From positions 5,418,001 through 5,482,000 of the forward strand of contig NZ_CP029193.1 of assembly GCF_008642355.1 (NCBI RefSeq): 64,000 nt of DNA, read 5' to 3'. This DNA is from Streptomyces venezuelae (GTDB lineage Bacteria > Actinomycetota > Actinomycetes > Streptomycetales > Streptomycetaceae). Under the pieces are notes generated by a model that was not told the DNA's origin, did not search any database, and saw only the letters and a list, made by a program, of their open reading frames with translations. Numbering within the stretch: position 1 is the first letter of the stretch; each line of letters opens with the position of its first letter. The translations under genes were made by a program, and so were the position numbers. Below are positions 17,241 through 26,212 of this stretch, one piece after another.

Positions 17241-18196
17241 GGGTGCTGCTGATCGGAGCCAACGGATACCTCGGCCGGTTCGTCGCCGACCGGCTGCTCG
17301 CCGACCCGGCCGTGCAGCTCACCGCACTCGGCCGCGGCGACGACTCGGACGTACGGTTCGATCTCGCCAGCGGGAGCCCCGGCGCGCTCACCCGCTTCCT
17401 GGACGCCGTCCACCCGGGCGTCGTCATCAACTGCGCCGGTGCCACCCGGGGCGGCGCCCGCGACCTGACCCGGCACAACACCGTCGCCGTCGCCACCATC
17501 TGCGAAGCCCTGCGACGCAGCGGCTGCGGGGCGCGTCTCGTGCAGCTCGGCTGCGGCGCGGAGTACGGGCCGAGCCAGCCGGGATCCTCCACGGCCGAGG
17601 ACGCGGTGCCGCGGCCCGGCGGACCGTACGGCGTCAGCAAACTGGCCGCCACGGAACTGGTGCTCGGCTCCGGGCTCGACGCCGTCGTCCTGCGCGTCTT
17701 CTCGCCCGCGGGGCCCGGCACACCCGCCGGATCGCCGCTCGGACGGCTCGCCGAGGCCATGCGGCGCGCCATGCAGGCCGGGGACGGCGAGCTGAAGCTC
17801 GGCGGGCTCGGCGTGCAGCGCGACTTCGTCGACGTACGCGACGTGGCGCGCGCCGTGCACGCCGCCTCTCTCTCCGCGGCGCAGGGAATCGTGAACATCG
17901 GCGCGGGGCGCGCCGTACGACTGCGCGACGCGGCCGCCGTCCTGGCCCGCGTCGCGGGGTACGGCGGCGCGCTGCACGAACTCGACCAGGTGCCCGTGCG
18001 GACATCCATCGGCCACCCCCGCGGCGAATCCGAACACGGGGGGCCGGCCGCGGCCGCGTACCCCTACCCGGACGGCTGCGGGAGCTGGCAGCAGGCGGAC
18101 GTCCGCACCGCGCGGGACCGGCTCGGCTGGCGGCCCCGCATCAACCTCGAAGAGTCACTCGCCGACATCTGGATGGAGGCCGCATGCCGCATCTGA
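17237..18196 (+). CDS. NAD-dependent epimerase/dehydratase (extended SDR)
   Basis: A 319-residue sugar-nucleotide epimerase-like enzyme. The Rossmann motif GANGYLG lies at residues 7-13, the active-site YxxxK in GGPYGVSK (about 130-137) and FSPAGPGTP in the substrate domain. Such enzymes epimerise or dehydrate NDP-sugars; in this locus it could supply UDP-GalNAc or a similar donor (inference). ATG at 17237 follows GGGAGG and overlaps the micro-ORF stop. A longer in-frame extension to 17108 lies inside the upstream gene. The last 13 nt overlap the next gene. Confidence 0.85.
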   Translation: MRVLLIGANGYLGRFVADRLLADPAVQLTALGRGDDSDVRFDLASGSPGALTRFLDAVHPGVVINCAGATRGGARDLTRHNTVAVATICEALRRSGCGARLVQLGCGAEYGPSQPGSSTAEDAVPRPGGPYGVSKLAATELVLGSGLDAVVLRVFSPAGPGTPAGSPLGRLAEAMRRAMQAGDGELKLGGLGVQRDFVDVRDVARAVHAASLSAAQGIVNIGAGRAVRLRDAAAVLARVAGYGGALHELDQVPVRTSIGHPRGESEHGGPAAAAYPYPDGCGSWQQADVRTARDRLGWRPRINLEESLADIWMEAACRI

Positions 18197-18948
18197 CCAG
18201 GGCCACGAGGGGCACCGCGAGCACCGAGGTACGCATCGGCTTCGGTGTCCCGGGCTTCGCCCACCCGCTGGTCGCCCCCGTCGAATGGTCCGAACTCACC
18301 CGGCCTGGCACGCCTTTGAAGTGGGTTGTCCTGAATGTTGCCAACGGTCCGGGGGAGCGGCCGGACCCGCACTGCCTGGAGGCGGCGGGGCGCCTGCGGA
18401 ACGCGGGCGTCCGCGTGCTGGGTCACCTGGATACGACGTACGGCGCGCGCGCCTTCGGGGAGCTGATCTCCGACGCGCACCGCTACCTCGACTGGTACCA
18501 GGTCGACGGCTTCTCGCTGGACCGCTGTCCCACCGAGCGGACCGCGCTCCCCGAGGTGCGCAGGACGGTGGCGACCCTGCGGGCCCTGGTCGGGGACGCG
18601 CACATCGTCCTCGGGCACGGCACGCACCCGTATCCCGGCTATGCCGAGACGGGCGACCAACTGGTGACCTTCGCGGGCCCGTGGAGCGACTACCGCTGGT
18701 CGCAGGTGGCCGAGTGGACCGCGGACTACCCGGCCGAGCGGTTCTGCCACTTCGTGCACGGCATGCCGCGCGGTCACCTGGAGGAGGCGCTGCGCATCGC
18801 CCGCTGGCAGGGCGCGTCGACGATCTACTTCACCGACCGCGTGGACGGGAGCGGCGTGGACGGTGGCGGCTCGGGCGACCCCTGGGAGTCCCTGCCCGGT
18901 TACTGGGACGAAATCGTCTCGCGTATCGGAACGGGTGTCTCGGAATGA
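18184..18948 (+). CDS. Spherulin-4 family (GH135-like) glycoside hydrolase-like protein
   Basis: A 254-residue protein of the spherulation-specific family 4. Hallmarks: VVLNVANGPG, VLGHLDTTYGAR, YQVDGFSLDRCP and VTFAGPWSDYRW. Members such as fungal Sph3 cut GalNAc-containing galactosaminogalactan, and the Pel locus has an analogous hydrolase in PelA, so it fits a GalN-type polymer locus. There is no signal peptide, so the site of action is unclear. Two positions differ from the family pattern as I remember it: the acidic pair DE reads DR (LDRC), and the later FE reads FA (TFAG). Activity is therefore uncertain. It starts inside the epimerase end and is probably co-translated. Confidence 0.78.
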   Translation: MPHLTRATRGTASTEVRIGFGVPGFAHPLVAPVEWSELTRPGTPLKWVVLNVANGPGERPDPHCLEAAGRLRNAGVRVLGHLDTTYGARAFGELISDAHRYLDWYQVDGFSLDRCPTERTALPEVRRTVATLRALVGDAHIVLGHGTHPYPGYAETGDQLVTFAGPWSDYRWSQVAEWTADYPAERFCHFVHGMPRGHLEEALRIARWQGASTIYFTDRVDGSGVDGGGSGDPWESLPGYWDEIVSRIGTGVSE

Positions 18949-19011
18949 AGAAGGGCGTGGCAGTGTTACTTGCAGAACAACCGTTCCGCATTACCGACCA
19001 ACGGAGTCCCC

Positions 19012-20190
19012 GTGTCGCTGCCACCCCTGGTCGAGCCCGCATCCGAGCTCACCGTCGATGAGGTTCGCAGGTACTCCCGCCACCTGATCATCCCCGACGT
19101 CGGGATGGACGGGCAGAAGCGGCTGAAGAACGCCAAGGTGCTGTGTGTCGGCGCCGGCGGCCTCGGGTCGCCGGCGCTGATGTACCTGGCCGCGGCCGGT
19201 GTCGGCACGCTCGGCATCGTCGAGTTCGACGAGGTCGACGAGTCCAACCTGCAGCGGCAGATCATCCACAGCCAGGCGGACATCGGCCGTTCCAAGGCGG
19301 ATTCCGCGAAGGACTCGGTCCTCGGCATCAACCCGTACGTGAACGTGATCCTTCACAAGGAGCGGCTCGAGGCCGACAACGTGATGGACATCTTCAGCCA
19401 GTACGACCTGATCGTCGACGGCACCGACAACTTCGCGACGCGTTACCTGGTCAACGACGCGTGTGTGCTGCTCAACAAGCCGTACGTATGGGGTTCCATC
19501 TACCGCTTCGACGGTCAGGCGTCCGTCTTCTGGAGCGAGCACGGCCCCTGCTACCGCTGCCTCTACCCGGAGCCCCCGCCGCCCGGCATGGTCCCCTCCT
19601 GCGCCGAGGGTGGCGTGCTCGGCGTGCTGTGCGCGTCGATCGGCTCCATCCAGGTCACCGAGGCGATCAAGGTCCTCACGGGCACGGGCGACCCGCTGGT
19701 CGGCCGCCTGATGATCTACGACGCCCTGGAGATGCAGTACCGCCAGGTCAAGGTCCGCAAGGACCCCGACTGCGCGGTCTGCGGCGACAACCCCACCGTC
19801 ACCGAGCTCATCGACTACGAGGCCTTCTGCGGCGTCGTGTCCGAGGAGGCCCAAGAGGCGGCGGCCGGTTCGACGATCACTCCCAAGCAGCTCAAGGAGT
19901 GGATCGACGACGGCGAGAGCATCGAGATCATCGACGTCCGCGAGATCAACGAGTACGAGATCGTCTCGATCCCCGGCGCCAAGCTGATCCCGAAGAACGA
20001 GTTCCTCATGGGCAACGCGCTCCAGGACCTCCCGCAGGACAAGAAAATCGTCTTGCATTGCAAGACGGGTGTCCGCAGTGCGGAAGTCCTCGCCGTGCTG
20101 AAGTCCGCGGGCTTCGCGGACGCGGTGCACGTAGGCGGCGGCGTGATCGGCTGGGTCAACCAGATCGAGCCCGACAAGCCGGTCTACTGA
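19012..20190 (+). CDS. moeZ: Adenylyltransferase/sulfurtransferase MoeZ
   Basis: A 392-residue MoeB-rhodanese fusion. It activates sulfur-carrier proteins by adenylating their C-terminus and transfers sulfur, serving molybdopterin, thiamine and cysteine pathways. The E1 domain has GAGGLGS (47-53), DNFATRY and zinc Cys pairs CYRC and CAVC. The rhodanese domain (about 285-385) has the persulfide Cys350 in HCKTGVRS. GTG at 19012 with GGAG upstream gives the standard 392-residue length; the longer frame from 18970 is not used. It is the backbone gene after DUF3152 in mycobacteria and may supply Mo cofactor for NarG encoded nearby. A strong terminator follows. Confidence 0.95.
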   Translation: MSLPPLVEPASELTVDEVRRYSRHLIIPDVGMDGQKRLKNAKVLCVGAGGLGSPALMYLAAAGVGTLGIVEFDEVDESNLQRQIIHSQADIGRSKADSAKDSVLGINPYVNVILHKERLEADNVMDIFSQYDLIVDGTDNFATRYLVNDACVLLNKPYVWGSIYRFDGQASVFWSEHGPCYRCLYPEPPPPGMVPSCAEGGVLGVLCASIGSIQVTEAIKVLTGTGDPLVGRLMIYDALEMQYRQVKVRKDPDCAVCGDNPTVTELIDYEAFCGVVSEEAQEAAAGSTITPKQLKEWIDDGESIEIIDVREINEYEIVSIPGAKLIPKNEFLMGNALQDLPQDKKIVLHCKTGVRSAEVLAVLKSAGFADAVHVGGGVIGWVNQIEPDKPVY

Positions 20191-20196
20191 TCTGTT

Positions 20197-20234
20197 GAAA
20201 AGCCCCGCTCACCGGAGGGTGAGCGGGGCTTTTC
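20197..20234. terminator. Bidirectional intrinsic terminator between moeZ and the peptidase gene
   Basis: A 17-bp stem, gaaaagccccgctcacc (20197-20213) with ggtgagcggggcttttc (20218-20234), has a 4-nt ggag loop. A4 and T4 in the stem ends serve both strands. It lies 6 nt after the moeZ stop and directly abuts the stop of the convergent gene (20235). Confidence 0.95.
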
Positions 20235-21812
20235 TCATGAGCAGACCTTGCCGTCCTTCGGCGCCCTGCCGTCGAGGAGATACGTGTCGATCGCGTCGTC
20301 CACGCAGTCGCTGCCGTTGCCGTACGCCCCGTGGCCCTCGCCCTTCCACGTCAGGTGGACGCCGACGTCCTTGCCGAGCTCGTCCGCCATCTTGCGGGCG
20401 CCCTCGTAGGGCGTGGCCGGGTCGCCGGTGTTGCCGACGACGAGGATCGGGTCGGCGCCGGGCGCGCTGACCTCGGGGGAGTCGTGCAGACCGGCGACCG
20501 GCCACTGGTGGCACCAGCCCGCCGTGTCCCAGCCGAGGAACTCGCCGAACACCGGCGATATGTCACGGAACCGGTCCAGGCGCTTCTTCGCCTCCGCGGG
20601 GGTGGTCCGCGCCTTGGTGTCCAGGCAGGCGATCGCCCGCTGGGAGTGGCTCTGCGTGCTGTAGCGGCCCGACGCGTCGCGTTCGTTGTAGGCGTCGGCG
20701 AGCTGGAGCAGCGCCGAACCGTCGCCCTTCTCGGCGTCCTCCAGGCCGCGGGTCAGCGCGGGCCAGGTCTGCTTGCTGTAGAGGGTGACGAGGACGCCGG
20801 TGTGGGCGAGGGACTCGGTCAGCTTCCGGTCGCCCGAGGTGCGCATCGGCTTCGCGTCCAGGCGCTCGAACAGCTTCTGTATCTTCGCGGAGCCCGCCTC
20901 GGGGTCCTGGCCTCGGGACGTGAAGTAGTTGTCCAGGGCGCGCTGGAAGCCGCGCGCCTGGTTCTCCGCGTGGCCGATCGAGTCGGCGCTCGGGTCGACG
21001 ACCGCGTCGAAGACGAGGCGGCCGACGCGTTGGGGGAACAAGTGGGCGTACGTGCCGCCGAGTTCCGTGCCGTACGAGACGCCGAAGTAGTGCAGCTTGT
21101 CGTCGCCGAGGACTTGGCGCAGGACGTCCATGTCGCGGGCGGCGTCGTCCGTCGAGACGTGCCCGACGACGTTCTTCGAGTGCTTGGCGCAGCCCGCGCC
21201 GAAGTCCTTCGCGTCCTTGAAGTACGCCTTCTCCTCGGCGGCGGTGTCCGGCGTGAGGTCGACCTTCTTCTCCGCGGCCCGGGTCGCCGCGTCGTCCCGG
21301 CAGCGCACGCCCTCGCTCGCCGCGACCCCGCGCGGGTCGAAGCTCACCAGGTCGTACCGCTCGCGCAGCGCGTCGTACGAGTCGGCGAAGGACGGGAGGC
21401 CCGAGACGCCCGAGCCGCCGGGGCCGCCGAAGTTGAAGAGGAGGGAGCCGATGCGGTCGCCCTTGCCCGTGCTCCTGGCGCGGATCAGGGCGATGCCTAT
21501 GGTCCCGCCGTCCGGCTTGCCGTAGTCCAGCGGGACCTTCAGCGTCGAGCACTGCCATTCGGCACCGGGCGCGCTGCCGCCCTCGGGTGCCTTGCAGCGG
21601 CCCCAGTCCAGCTTCTGGGTGGTCAGCGAGGCGGGCAGGGTGGAGGAGGGGTCCGGCTTCGGCTTCGGCTCGGGAGCGGTCGCCGAGGGGTGCTTCCCGT
21701 CGCCCCCGTCCCCGTCCCCGTCCCCGTCGTCGGACGAGCCGCACCCGGCGGCCAGACCCGCCACGAGCACGCCTGCTGCGGCCAGGGCCGCGGACCGTAC
21801 GAAACGCTGCAT
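20235..21812 (-). CDS. Secreted S33-type (tripeptidyl aminopeptidase-like) alpha/beta hydrolase, lipoprotein
   Basis: A 525-residue exported hydrolase related to Streptomyces SlpD/SlpE mycelial proteinases. A signal peptide ends in the lipobox LAAGC (Cys about 24), then an Asp/Gly-rich linker. Catalytic parts: oxyanion FNFGGPGGSG, nucleophile elbow GVSYGTELG, acid in NTGDPATPYEGA and His in GEGHGAYG near the end. The family releases tripeptides or dipeptides from the N-terminus of proteins. It sits 121 nt downstream of a paralogue in the same orientation, probably in a shared or duplicated unit. ATG at 21812. Confidence 0.9.
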   Translation of the reverse strand: MQRFVRSAALAAAGVLVAGLAAGCGSSDDGDGDGDGGDGKHPSATAPEPKPKPDPSSTLPASLTTQKLDWGRCKAPEGGSAPGAEWQCSTLKVPLDYGKPDGGTIGIALIRARSTGKGDRIGSLLFNFGGPGGSGVSGLPSFADSYDALRERYDLVSFDPRGVAASEGVRCRDDAATRAAEKKVDLTPDTAAEEKAYFKDAKDFGAGCAKHSKNVVGHVSTDDAARDMDVLRQVLGDDKLHYFGVSYGTELGGTYAHLFPQRVGRLVFDAVVDPSADSIGHAENQARGFQRALDNYFTSRGQDPEAGSAKIQKLFERLDAKPMRTSGDRKLTESLAHTGVLVTLYSKQTWPALTRGLEDAEKGDGSALLQLADAYNERDASGRYSTQSHSQRAIACLDTKARTTPAEAKKRLDRFRDISPVFGEFLGWDTAGWCHQWPVAGLHDSPEVSAPGADPILVVGNTGDPATPYEGARKMADELGKDVGVHLTWKGEGHGAYGNGSDCVDDAIDTYLLDGRAPKDGKVCS

Positions 21813-21933
21813 GAAGGCGCTTCCCCCCTCGGAAGACAGTTCAGGCCATCGTAGGCGGGACCGCTGACAGAGACGGGGCGGGGGGACGCGGCCCTCCAGG
21901 AGCGGGACGTGGCCCCAGGAACAAGGCGGGGCC

Positions 21934-23484
21934 TCAGGAGCAGACCGTGCCCTCCTTCGGGACCTTCCCGTCCAGCAGGTAGCCGTCGACGGCGTCCCGC
22001 ACGCACTTGTTCTTGCTGTCGTACGCCCCGTGCCCCTGGCCCTTGTACGTCAGCTCGACGCCGACGCCCTTGCCGAGCGCCTGAGCCATCTTGCGGGCCC
22101 CTTCGTACGGCGTGGCCGGGTCGCCCGTGTTGCCGATGACGACGATGGGCGGCGCTCCCGCCGCGCTCACGTCGGGGTGGTCGGCCTGGCCCTCGACGGC
22201 CCAGTCGGTGCAGCCGACCATGCCCCACGCGAGGTAGTCGCCGAACAGGGGCGACGCCTCGCGGAACTCGGGAAGCCTCTTCTCCACGTACGCCGCGTCG
22301 TAACGCGCCTTGTCGTCCGCGCAGTTGATCGAGATGTTGGCGGACTGGATGTTGCTGTACTCACCGTCCTCGTTGCGCCCGTTCATCGAGTCCGACAGCG
22401 CCATGAGGATCTTGCCGTCGCCTTCGTAGGCCTCTTCGAGGCCCTGCGTCAGATACGGCCAGAAGTCCTTGGAGTACAGGGACTGTGCGATGCCGTTGGT
22501 GGCGGCGGTCTGCGTGAGCTCGCGCGGCGGGATGCCGCGGATCGGCTTGCCGTCCAGGTCCTTCAGGAGCTTCGCGATGCGGTCCTTGACGTCCTGCTCG
22601 GTGTCGCCGACGGGGCAGTCCGCCTCCTGTGACGTGCAGTCCTTCGCGAAGTTGTCGAGCGCGAGCTGGAATCCCTCGGCCTGGCCGAGGGAGCCCTGTT
22701 CGGCGGTCTGGGTGGGGTCGACGACCGCGTCGAAGACGGCCCGTCCCACCTTCTCGGGGAACAAGTGTGCGTAGACGCCGCCGAGTTCTGTGCCGTACGA
22801 GATGCCGAAGTAGTGCAGCTTGTCGTCGCCGAGGACCTGGCGCATCAGGTCCATGTCGCGGGCGGCGTCGGTGGTGCGGACGTGCGGGAGGGTCTTTCCC
22901 GCGTTCTTCTCGCACCCGTTGTTGAACTCCCGGACGTTGTCGAGGTGCTTCTTGCGCTCGGCCTCGTCGTCGGGCGTGGCGTCCTGCTGGAAGTACGTGT
23001 CCAGGGCGGAGTCGTCCTCGCACCTGATGCCGGCGCTGCGGCCGACGCCGCGCGGGTCGAAACTGACCAGGTCGTAGCGGGTGCGGAGCTTGGCGTAATC
23101 CTCTCCGAAGGCGGGCAGCGTGGTGATGCCCGAGCCGCCGGGGCCCCCGAAGTTGAAGACGAGCGATCCGATGCGGTCGCCCTTGTCGCCGCTCGCGGCC
23201 GCCTTGATCAAGGCGATGTCGACCGTGTCGCCCTTGGGCTTCGACCAGTCGAGGGGCGCCTTCATGGTGGCGCACTGCCATTCGGCGCCGCCGGGCAGCG
23301 GGGACGGGGCCTCGCCGCCGCCCTCCGCCGCGTCGGGAGCGGGGCAGTCCTTCCAGCTCAGCTTCTGAGCCGACAGATCCTCGTCCTTGGAGTCGTCGCT
23401 GCCGCCGCACCCCGCGAGGGCGGCGGACAGGAGCAGAGTGGCGGCGGCCAGTGCGCTGGCGCGCGGCGTGGACTGTGTGGGCAT
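21934..23484 (-). CDS. Secreted S33-type alpha/beta hydrolase, lipoprotein (paralogue)
   Basis: A 516-residue paralogue of the preceding peptidase, with the same order of motifs: lipobox LAGC (about 24), FNFGGPGGSG, GISYGTELGG, NTGDPATPYEGA, GQGHGAYD. The two differ mainly in the linker and in a middle lid region (here CTSQEADCPVGD). The ATG at 23484 is followed directly by the signal peptide; the longer frame from 23673 has no signal. The two genes arose by tandem duplication (inference from order and identical motif layout) and may differ in substrate. Confidence 0.9.
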   Translation of the reverse strand: MPTQSTPRASALAAATLLLSAALAGCGGSDDSKDEDLSAQKLSWKDCPAPDAAEGGGEAPSPLPGGAEWQCATMKAPLDWSKPKGDTVDIALIKAAASGDKGDRIGSLVFNFGGPGGSGITTLPAFGEDYAKLRTRYDLVSFDPRGVGRSAGIRCEDDSALDTYFQQDATPDDEAERKKHLDNVREFNNGCEKNAGKTLPHVRTTDAARDMDLMRQVLGDDKLHYFGISYGTELGGVYAHLFPEKVGRAVFDAVVDPTQTAEQGSLGQAEGFQLALDNFAKDCTSQEADCPVGDTEQDVKDRIAKLLKDLDGKPIRGIPPRELTQTAATNGIAQSLYSKDFWPYLTQGLEEAYEGDGKILMALSDSMNGRNEDGEYSNIQSANISINCADDKARYDAAYVEKRLPEFREASPLFGDYLAWGMVGCTDWAVEGQADHPDVSAAGAPPIVVIGNTGDPATPYEGARKMAQALGKGVGVELTYKGQGHGAYDSKNKCVRDAVDGYLLDGKVPKEGTVCS

Positions 23485-23588
23485 GTGCCCATCCTGCGGC
23501 GGGTCCTGACGGGGCGCTCGGGGCGCGGGCCGTGTGGGTGAGGAATCGGCCACTCCGTACGGCCGGAAAAGGACCCGCCGGCTCCGTG

Positions 23589-25028
23589 TCAGCCCTCGGT
23601 GATCTGCCGGGCCGCGGCCGTCCCCGTCGCCACGCACGCGGCGACGCCCACGCCGTCGTACGCGGCGCCGCACAGCGCGAGCCCCGGGATTTTGCCGACG
23701 GCCTCACGGACGCGGGCGACGCGCTCGATGTGCCCGACGCCGTACTGGGGGAGGCCGCGCTCCCAGCGGGTGACGCGGGCCGCGACGGGCTCGCCGATGG
23801 AGCCCAGGGCCTGGTGCAGCTCGATGACGGAGCTGCGGACCAGATGGCGGTCGGGGACGGCGAGCCGGTGCTCCTCGGCGACGCGGCCGATGGAGGTGCG
23901 CAGCAGGAAGACGTCGGGTGCCTCCTCGCGCTGCCACCGCCACTTGTTGCTGAGGAACGTGACGGCCTTCAGGGCGTGTCCGTCGACGGCGGGCACCAGG
24001 AAGCCGTTGCCCTCGGGAAACACCTCCCCAGGGATGTGGCCCGGCCCGCTGCCGCGCGCCCGGACGAGGGCCTCCGCGCGTGGGAACGCCAGCGTCACCA
24101 CGGCGGTGCTGGCGTGCTGGATCGCGCCGAGGTCGGCGTCGGCGAGCGGCGCGTGGGGCCGCAGCAGTTCCGCCGCCTCGTACGCGGGCACGGCGAGGAT
24201 CACCGCGTCCGCCTCCAGGAGGAGCGGCCCGTCCCCTGTGGCGGCCAGGACGCGCCACCGTCCTCCCGGCGTGCGCTGCAGCTCACGCGCGCGCGTGCCG
24301 GTGAGCACCCGGGCGCCGCTCGCCGCCGCCACGGCGAGGGGCAGGCGCCCGGTGCCGCCGCGCAGCCCCTGGACCGGGACGGGGCGGGGGGCGTCCGCGC
24401 GCGGGAAGGACCCGCCGCCGGGCGTGCGCATCTGTCGCAGCGCCGCGAGCAGCGGCTCCCCGCGCTCCGCGACCGCCGCCACGCGCGGCAGCACGGTCCG
24501 CAGCGAAAGACGGTCGGGACGGCCCGCGTAGACCCCGCCGAGCAGCGGTTCCACGAGCCGGTCCACGGTCTCCTGCCCGAGCCGGCCGCCGAGGTACTCG
24601 GCCACGGACACGTCCTCGGCCGTCGGTTCGGCGGGCAGCGTCTCCTCGTTGCGCAGCCTGGCCACGCCCTCGTCGGACAGCAGACCCGTGCCCGCCATCG
24701 TGTCCGGGTCGGTGGGGATGCCCATGACGTGGCCGCGCGGGAGCGGGCGCAGCGCGCCGTTCGACCACAGGGTGGTGGGCGCGGGGGCCGGGTCGCACAG
24801 CGCGTCGCCGAGGCCGACCTCCTCCGCAAGCCGTACGGCTTCGGGACGCAGCGCCATCAGGGATTCGGCGCCCTCGTCGACGGGGACGCCCGCGAGGGTG
24901 CCGGTGCGCAGCTTGCCGCCGATGCGAGGGGCGCCCTCCAGGACGGTCACTTCCGCGTCGGCGCGCAGCCGCCAGGCGGCCGTCAGTCCGCTGATGCCGC
25001 CGCCGACGACGATCACTGAACGCGTCAT
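23589..25028 (-). CDS. hemG: Protoporphyrinogen/coproporphyrinogen III oxidase (HemY/HemG type)
   Basis: A 479-residue FAD enzyme of late haem synthesis. The dinucleotide-binding motif VVGGGISGLTAAWRL is at the N-terminus, followed by VLEGAPRIGGKL and the conserved EGAESLMALRPE. Near the C-terminus GLALCGAAYDGVGVAACVATG is the family FAD-binding end. In actinobacteria this enzyme oxidises coproporphyrinogen III in the coproporphyrin-dependent route (established for the group), so hemY or cgoX may be the better name. ATG at 25028 overlaps the radical SAM stop by 4 nt, placing it last in the nar operon, where it could provide haem for NarI. Confidence 0.9.
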   Translation of the reverse strand: MTRSVIVVGGGISGLTAAWRLRADAEVTVLEGAPRIGGKLRTGTLAGVPVDEGAESLMALRPEAVRLAEEVGLGDALCDPAPAPTTLWSNGALRPLPRGHVMGIPTDPDTMAGTGLLSDEGVARLRNEETLPAEPTAEDVSVAEYLGGRLGQETVDRLVEPLLGGVYAGRPDRLSLRTVLPRVAAVAERGEPLLAALRQMRTPGGGSFPRADAPRPVPVQGLRGGTGRLPLAVAAASGARVLTGTRARELQRTPGGRWRVLAATGDGPLLLEADAVILAVPAYEAAELLRPHAPLADADLGAIQHASTAVVTLAFPRAEALVRARGSGPGHIPGEVFPEGNGFLVPAVDGHALKAVTFLSNKWRWQREEAPDVFLLRTSIGRVAEEHRLAVPDRHLVRSSVIELHQALGSIGEPVAARVTRWERGLPQYGVGHIERVARVREAVGKIPGLALCGAAYDGVGVAACVATGTAAARQITEG

Positions 25029-26212
25029 GCCGTACGTCCTTCCGTGAGCAGCTCCCGCAGCTCGTCCTGGTAGGGGAAGCTCCCCGGTTCGTACGCGCAC
25101 CAGGGGTCGGCGGCCAGCACCCGCCCCGTCGTCCCGTACGCGCGCGAACGGGAGCCCCCGCACACGGTGTTGAACTCGCAGCGCCCGCACGCGCCGCCGA
25201 GCAGTGAGGGGTCGCGCAACATCGTGAACAGCGCGGAGCCGCGGTAGATGTCCACCAGCGGGTGATGCCTCACGTTGCCGGCCGACAGCGGCAGGAAGCC
25301 GCTGGGGTGGACCTCGCCGGTGTGCGACACGAAGACGAAACCGCGCCCCGACCCGACGTCCATGGGCGGCCTGCGCACCGCGCGCCGCTCCCCGTCGTGC
25401 AGACCGAGGACACGCGCGCGTGCCGTCAGTCGGGCATGCAGAGGTCCCAACTCGGGCTGTTCGCCGTACCGTTCCAAGAGGGTGCGCTGGAGGGCCACAC
25501 GGCGGAAGTGGTGGCCTTCCGTCGTCTTGGTGGCCATGACCGCGCCCGTGTCGTACAGGAAGTGCAGGACGTCCTCGACCTCGCCGGGTGTGAGCGAGGA
25601 GAGCTGTTCACCGCGGCCCGTCGGCACGAGGACGAAGCCGCTCCACAGCATCGCGCCCTCCCTGCGCACCAGGGCCGCGATGTCCGCGAGATCCTCCAGG
25701 CTGTCGCGGGTGACGGTGGTGTTGACCTGCACCTTGAGGCCGAGTTCGCGGGCGGTGCGCCAGCCGTCGAGGGTCCATTCGAAGACGCCGTCCACGCCGC
25801 GGAACGCGTCGTGCCGCTCGGCCGTGGACCCGTCGACGCTCAGGGACAGGGCGACGGCGCCCGCGTCGCGCACGGCGGCCAGGTTCGTCCGGTCCAGGGT
25901 CGGTGTCCCCGAGGGGGATACGGCGACGCGCAGTCCGAGCGCCGTGCCGTACGCGACGAGGTCGGTGAGGTCGGGGCGCTGGAACGGGTCGCCGCCGGTG
26001 ATCACGAAGAGCGGGCTCGGCTTCCCGAAGGCGGCGATCTGGTCCATGAGGCGTCGGGCGTCCGCGCCGTCCAGCTCGCGCGGGTTCCGCGCGGGCTGCG
26101 CCTCGGCCCTGCAGTGCAGACAGGCCAGCGGGCACGCGCGCGTGGCCTCCCAGATGACGATGAAGGGGCGCTCGGCGACAGCGTGCCGCGGGCGCCGCAC
26201 GACGCGGCTCAC
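25025..26212 (-). CDS. Radical SAM/SPASM protein (TIGR04053-like)
   Basis: A 395-residue radical SAM enzyme. The 4Fe-4S site is CPLACLHC (CxxxCxxC, about residues 28-35), with GGDPFQRPDL as the SAM-binding GGE-like motif. A C-terminal SPASM-type cluster region has CGRCEFNTVCGG and a later Cys (PWCAYEPG). It resembles the TIGR04053 family and the AhbD/NirJ group that edits haem side chains. Its place between narI and hemG suggests haem maturation or a nitrate-linked role (inference). GTG at 26212 overlaps narI by 4 nt, and its stop overlaps hemG by 4 nt. Confidence 0.87.
   Translation of the reverse strand: MSRVVRRPRHAVAERPFIVIWEATRACPLACLHCRAEAQPARNPRELDGADARRLMDQIAAFGKPSPLFVITGGDPFQRPDLTDLVAYGTALGLRVAVSPSGTPTLDRTNLAAVRDAGAVALSLSVDGSTAERHDAFRGVDGVFEWTLDGWRTARELGLKVQVNTTVTRDSLEDLADIAALVRREGAMLWSGFVLVPTGRGEQLSSLTPGEVEDVLHFLYDTGAVMATKTTEGHHFRRVALQRTLLERYGEQPELGPLHARLTARARVLGLHDGERRAVRRPPMDVGSGRGFVFVSHTGEVHPSGFLPLSAGNVRHHPLVDIYRGSALFTMLRDPSLLGGACGRCEFNTVCGGSRSRAYGTTGRVLAADPWCAYEPGSFPYQDELRELLTEGRTA

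Noticed and set aside
13859..18948. Horizontal transfer of the Pel-like block as a mobile element
   Set aside because: No integrase, transposase, tRNA or direct-repeat boundary is visible, and base composition matches the neighbours.
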